A DNA stretch of 9,651 nucleotides from Deltaproteobacteria bacterium. GTDB lineage: Bacteria > Desulfobacterota > Desulfobulbia > Desulfobulbales > Desulfobulbaceae. Position numbers and translations under genes: made by a program. Each line of letters opens with the position of its first letter. Position 1 is the stretch's first letter. The stretch lies in assembly GCA_024277485.1 (NCBI GenBank), contig JAJRVA010000132.1:1-9651 (forward strand), in the 5' to 3' direction. This document shows, piece by piece, positions 6,989 through 9,651 of the stretch. Under the pieces are notes generated by a model. That model saw only the letters and a list, made by a program, of their open reading frames with translations. It was not told the origin of the DNA and did not search any database.

Positions 6989-8275
6989 ATGCCTGCCTGC
7001 CACCCTGACCGGGTACCCGCTCTTGTTTTTGCCAACTGTCATGGAGAAATCATTGATTATGCCGGCCTGCGTATGGCCGGAAGCAGCTGCGGTCGGTTTT
7101 CACTTCCCGACAAAAAAGACCTGATAGAACTGCCCGAGGGCAGCGAACTCTTTGTTCTGCCGGGCAGGCTTCCGGTCGGCATTGAGCCTGACACCGGTGA
7201 ACCGGCCCTGCTTGACCGCAATCCTTATGATGACAGTCAGCCGCAGGCCGTGGCGGCATTTATGGCACCGGCGCATACTGCCCTGTACTCAGCCGCCTAC
7301 ACCTCGCTTGATAACGCCCCGGTCCTGCCTCTTTTTGCGTATACGGCTGTCGGCTGGGAGGACGGTAAATTCTGGGTTGCCGGTTTCAGGTCCGACAGTG
7401 ACTGTCGGCAGGACGCTGTACAGTTTGACCAGCATACAATAAATATAAAGACCAGGAAACGCCTCAGGCAGTACCCGGACAACCGGCTCATTCAACACTT
7501 AGGCAAATGCTGTCTGACCTACGGGTGCCCGGCTGCACGCAACTTTTTCCTGGGCCGCTGGGAAGCGCCCCTGCCCACATCCCCCCGGTGTAACGCATCC
7601 TGTGTCGGCTGTATCTCTCTGCAACCGTCCGGATGCTGCCCGGCCACCCAGGACAGGATACGGTTTGTTCCCCGCCCGGCCGAGATTGCCGAGATTGCTG
7701 TTCCTCACCTTGAAAAGGCCCGGAAACCGATTGTGAGCTTCGGACAGGGATGTGAGGGAGAGCCGCTGCTGCAGTCAGACACACTGGTAAGGGCCATTGC
7801 CATGATCAGATCAAAAACAGCGCGGGGAACGATCAACCTGAACAGCAATGGAAGTCTTCCTGGAGCAGTTGAACGTCTTGTCCATGCGGGACTGGACTCC
7901 ATCCGGGTATCCCTGAACAGTGCCCGACCCGAGTATTATGAGAGGTATTACCGGCCGTCCGGATTTTCCTTTGAGGATATAAAAAAATCAATTACTGCGG
8001 TCAAAAGGGCCGGCCGTCATGTCTCCCTGAACTATTTTATCCTGCCCGGCTTTACAGACGACCCGCAGGAGTTTTCAGGACTGTGTGAACTCATTGAATC
8101 CTGCCGCCCTGACCTGATCCAACTGCGCAACCTGAACCTTGACCCGGAGCTTTACCTGCAGACAATCCACCACCAGCCTGAATCCCGGCCCATGGGTCTC
8201 AGGAACTGGCTGTCCCGCTTGCAAAAACTCTTCCCACGTTTGCCGTTCGGCTATTTCAATCCACCACTTCACTGA
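6989..8275 (+). CDS. Radical SAM protein with uncharacterised N-terminal domain
   Basis: A 428-residue protein. Residues about 8-195 form a region I cannot assign, with conserved-looking motifs such as LRMAGSSCGRF and LFAYTAVGWEDGKFW. The radical SAM core follows, with CNASCVGC giving the C201-x3-C205-x2-C208 ligands of the SAM-binding 4Fe-4S cluster. SFGQGCEGEPLL (about 250-261) supplies the GGE-like SAM-contact strand, and NLNSNGS and IRVSLNSA supply later barrel strands. Extra cysteines at 174, 175, 180, 216, 217 and 255 could hold an auxiliary cluster. The substrate is unknown. ATG at 6989 is preferred over TTG at 6983; neither has a visible Shine-Dalgarno, so coupling to the upstream gene, which ends at 6965, is plausible. 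The C-terminus is short after the barrel, with no SPASM-like domain visible. Confidence 0.88.
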   Translation: MPACHPDRVPALVFANCHGEIIDYAGLRMAGSSCGRFSLPDKKDLIELPEGSELFVLPGRLPVGIEPDTGEPALLDRNPYDDSQPQAVAAFMAPAHTALYSAAYTSLDNAPVLPLFAYTAVGWEDGKFWVAGFRSDSDCRQDAVQFDQHTINIKTRKRLRQYPDNRLIQHLGKCCLTYGCPAARNFFLGRWEAPLPTSPRCNASCVGCISLQPSGCCPATQDRIRFVPRPAEIAEIAVPHLEKARKPIVSFGQGCEGEPLLQSDTLVRAIAMIRSKTARGTINLNSNGSLPGAVERLVHAGLDSIRVSLNSARPEYYERYYRPSGFSFEDIKKSITAVKRAGRHVSLNYFILPGFTDDPQEFSGLCELIESCRPDLIQLRNLNLDPELYLQTIHHQPESRPMGLRNWLSRLQKLFPRLPFGYFNPPLH

Positions 8276-8348
8276 TGAAAAAGCTGTGGCACAAAATACT
8301 TTCAGTTGCCATAAAGATAAAAAATGAGTATTTAATTCTATTTAAAAC

Positions 8349-8376
8349 TTGACAAAATAAAGGATTTCCATACACT
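8349..8376 (+). promoter_or_regulatory. Candidate sigma70-like promoter of the PerR-type gene
   Basis: A perfect -35 box TTGACA (8349-8354) is followed by a 16-bp spacer and TACACT (8371-8376), which matches TATAAT at four positions. The transcript would have a 5' leader of roughly 65 nt before the ATG at 8449. The surrounding 173-bp intergenic region (8276-8448) is AT-rich, as expected for a promoter, and contains no gene on either strand that I can support. Just upstream, TTTAATTCTATTTAAA (8331-8346) is an imperfect inverted repeat. GAAT and ATTC half sites flank 8389-8403. Either could be an operator for autoregulation, but neither matches a PerR box well. Confidence 0.45.
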
Positions 8377-8448
8377 TTACACAGATGGGAATGATTTCTA
8401 TTCGCTCCTGGATATTTTGCGTAAACCATAACCAACCCGTAATGAAAA

Positions 8449-8868
8449 ATGAAAAACATACCGAACATGATGCGACTTACAGCGCAGCGTCAGATTATTC
8501 TTGAAGAACTGTCCAAGGTCAAAACGCACCCGACAGCCAGCGAACTGTATGATATGGTGCGGCAACGCCTGCCGCGTATCGGACTGGGCACTGTGTATCG
8601 CAACCTTGAACTGATGGCAGATAACGGCATGATTCTCAAGCTTGAGGTCGGGGGGACGCAGAAACGTTTTGATGCGACAACCGATACACACTATCATATC
8701 CGCTGCACTGGATGCGGCAGGGTTGATGATATCGACACCCCGGTCATGGAAGACCTGGTGAAGGCGGCTGCTGAAAACACTTCATACCAGGTTGTCGGGC
8801 ATCATGTGGAATTCACTGGAATCTGTCCGGACTGCCAGGAATCAGAAAAAACAGTTCCGGTCCAGTAA
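8449..8868 (+). CDS. perR: Fur-family transcriptional regulator, PerR type (peroxide sensor)
   Basis: A 139-residue DNA-binding repressor. The N-terminal winged helix (about 1-75) contains the recognition-helix motif LGTVYRNLELMADNG (46-60), and the C-terminal dimerisation domain carries two CxxC pairs (C86/C89 and C126/C129) for structural zinc. Aligned to Bacillus PerR with a constant offset of 10, all five regulatory-metal positions are kept: His27, Asp75, His81, His83 and Asp94. The last is Asp as in PerR rather than the Glu typical of iron-sensing Fur. This predicts a sensor inactivated by metal-catalysed histidine oxidation. No rubrerythrin, catalase or peroxiredoxin gene lies in the window, so its targets are elsewhere. 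ATG at 8449 has no clear Shine-Dalgarno; ATG at 8467 or 8470 is possible. It is convergent with tyrS. Confidence 0.92.
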   Translation: MKNIPNMMRLTAQRQIILEELSKVKTHPTASELYDMVRQRLPRIGLGTVYRNLELMADNGMILKLEVGGTQKRFDATTDTHYHIRCTGCGRVDDIDTPVMEDLVKAAAENTSYQVVGHHVEFTGICPDCQESEKTVPVQ

Positions 8869-8885
8869 TACATTTCCCATGCACT

Positions 8886-8918
8886 AAAAAGCGGTTGCCG
8901 GTGGCAGCCGCTTTTTTT
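8886..8918. terminator. Bidirectional Rho-independent terminator between perR and tyrS
   Basis: AAAAAGCGGTTGCC (8886-8899) pairs with GGCAGCCGCTTTTT (8903-8916): 14 base pairs with one G-T wobble and a 3-nt loop. On the plus strand it runs into seven T residues and ends the regulator transcript 18 bp past its stop. On the minus strand the A-tract becomes a T-tract, so it can also end tyrS. Confidence 0.93.
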
Positions 8919-8977
8919 ATTTTCTTATACTTCCGCCTTTGCCCCTTTTCCCTGCCCGGGTGTCCGATGTAGAGGGG

Positions 8978-9651
8978 CTAAACAAAAACAACCCGGCAAA
9001 AGCGCCTCTTGCCCACCTTGAGCAGCACCTGGCCCTCTGCGGGAACTACGGTGTCGACATCCGTTACCTTCTCACCTTCAACCGAGACCGCGTTCTGCTT
9101 GATCATCCTGCGGCCGTCTGATGTCGAGCTGACAAGGCCGGCCTCAAGCAAAAGCCTGGGAAGCCAGACCGGCTCCGAACCCGCCTTTACCTGGTGCTCC
9201 GGGATTTCGTCCGGCAGCTCATGGCGTTTGAAGACCTGCTCAAAATTCCGTTCCGCCCTGTCTGCCGCATCTTCATCATGGAAACGGGCTGTCATCTCCC
9301 GGGCCAGCTTTTTCTTCACATCCTTCGGGTGGACAGCGCCTTTTTCCAGGTCCTCTTTCAACGCCGCTATCTCGTCAACAGTCAGGTCGGAGAGCAGTTC
9401 ATAGTAGCGGAACATCAACTCATCCGATACCGACATCACCTTGCCGAAAATATTATACGGCGACTCACAAACACCGATATAGTTGCCATGCGACTTGCTC
9501 ATCTTGTTCACACCATCCAGCCCCTCAAGAAGCGGCATGGTCAGCACAACCTGCGGCTCCTGCCGGTGGCTTCGCTGCAGGTCCCTGCCCATCAGCAGGT
9601 TGAACAACTGATCGGTCCCGCCAAGCTCCACATCCGCCTCAATGGCTACAG
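8978..9651 (-). CDS. tyrS: Tyrosyl-tRNA synthetase, C-terminal part (runs off the right edge)
   Basis: The last 223 codons of the gene are present; the frame stays open to the window edge, reading [14 protein letters not shown] at its first complete codons, so the N-terminal half with the HIGH motif lies outside. The enzyme charges tRNA-Tyr with tyrosine in the cytoplasm. DVELGGTDQ and [10 protein letters not shown] belong to the active-site region of the Rossmann fold, and KMSKS at in-window residues 49-53 is the second class I signature. KMSKS marks the TyrZ-like branch; E. coli-type TyrS has KFGKT instead. The last 70 or so residues ([20 protein letters not shown] onward) form an S4 RNA-binding domain that contacts the tRNA. 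It is convergent with the PerR gene and shares its terminator. Confidence 0.96.
   Translation of the reverse strand, partial: VAIEADVELGGTDQLFNLLMGRDLQRSHRQEPQVVLTMPLLEGLDGVNKMSKSHGNYIGVCESPYNIFGKVMSVSDELMFRYYELLSDLTVDEIAALKEDLEKGAVHPKDVKKKLAREMTARFHDEDAADRAERNFEQVFKRHELPDEIPEHQVKAGSEPVWLPRLLLEAGLVSSTSDGRRMIKQNAVSVEGEKVTDVDTVVPAEGQVLLKVGKRRFCRVVFV

Noticed and set aside
1..9651. CRISPR arrays, tRNA/rRNA genes, IS ends, attachment sites, phage or toxin-antitoxin genes
   Set aside because: I looked for repeated units, cloverleaf-like blocks, transposase motifs and terminal inverted repeats and saw none; the genes present are core metabolic or envelope genes.

Overview
The window is an ordinary-looking stretch of chromosome from a diderm (Gram-negative) bacterium. 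The evidence for an outer membrane is Pal, an OmpH/Skp chaperone and the heptose kinase HldA. A 4Fe-4S/DUF3786 protein, a radical SAM enzyme of an anaerobe-type family and a PerR-type regulator suggest an anaerobic deltaproteobacterium-like organism (Desulfobacterota, perhaps a Desulfobulbales relative). That placement is inferred from gene content and protein style, not from a database search. No rRNA, tRNA, CRISPR array, IS element or phage gene was seen.

Left part (about 1-3990), all on the minus strand, so transcription runs right to left. The order is pal, a strong Rho-independent terminator, an OmpH/Skp-family chaperone gene, an 81-bp gap, then a tight group: a 4Fe-4S/DUF3786 gene, hldA (4-base GTGA overlap) and yicC (16-bp gap). 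The theme is envelope biogenesis: Pal anchors the outer membrane to peptidoglycan, Skp escorts outer-membrane proteins, and HldA makes the LPS heptose precursor. YicC is a conserved RNA-metabolism protein. Three of these genes appear to use GTG or TTG starts.

Middle part (about 3982-8275). A roughly 277-bp divergent intergenic region separates pal from a plus-strand group. This group is an alpha-glucan (glycogen) phosphorylase without the usual N-terminal extension, a 140-residue protein I cannot assign, and a radical SAM protein with a roughly 195-residue uncharacterised N-terminal region. The phosphorylase leader contains complementary tracts that could form two mutually exclusive structures.

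Right part (8276-9651). An AT-rich region with a good promoter candidate precedes a Fur-family regulator that retains all five PerR metal-ligand positions. It converges with the C-terminal 223 codons of a KMSKS-type tyrosyl-tRNA synthetase that runs off the right edge. One long hairpin between the two can terminate both genes.

Most of the window is well explained. The parts that deserve a second look are the radical SAM protein with its small upstream partner, the phosphorylase leader, the peroxide-sensor assignment of the Fur protein and the iron-sulfur DUF3786 protein inside an LPS/RNA operon.
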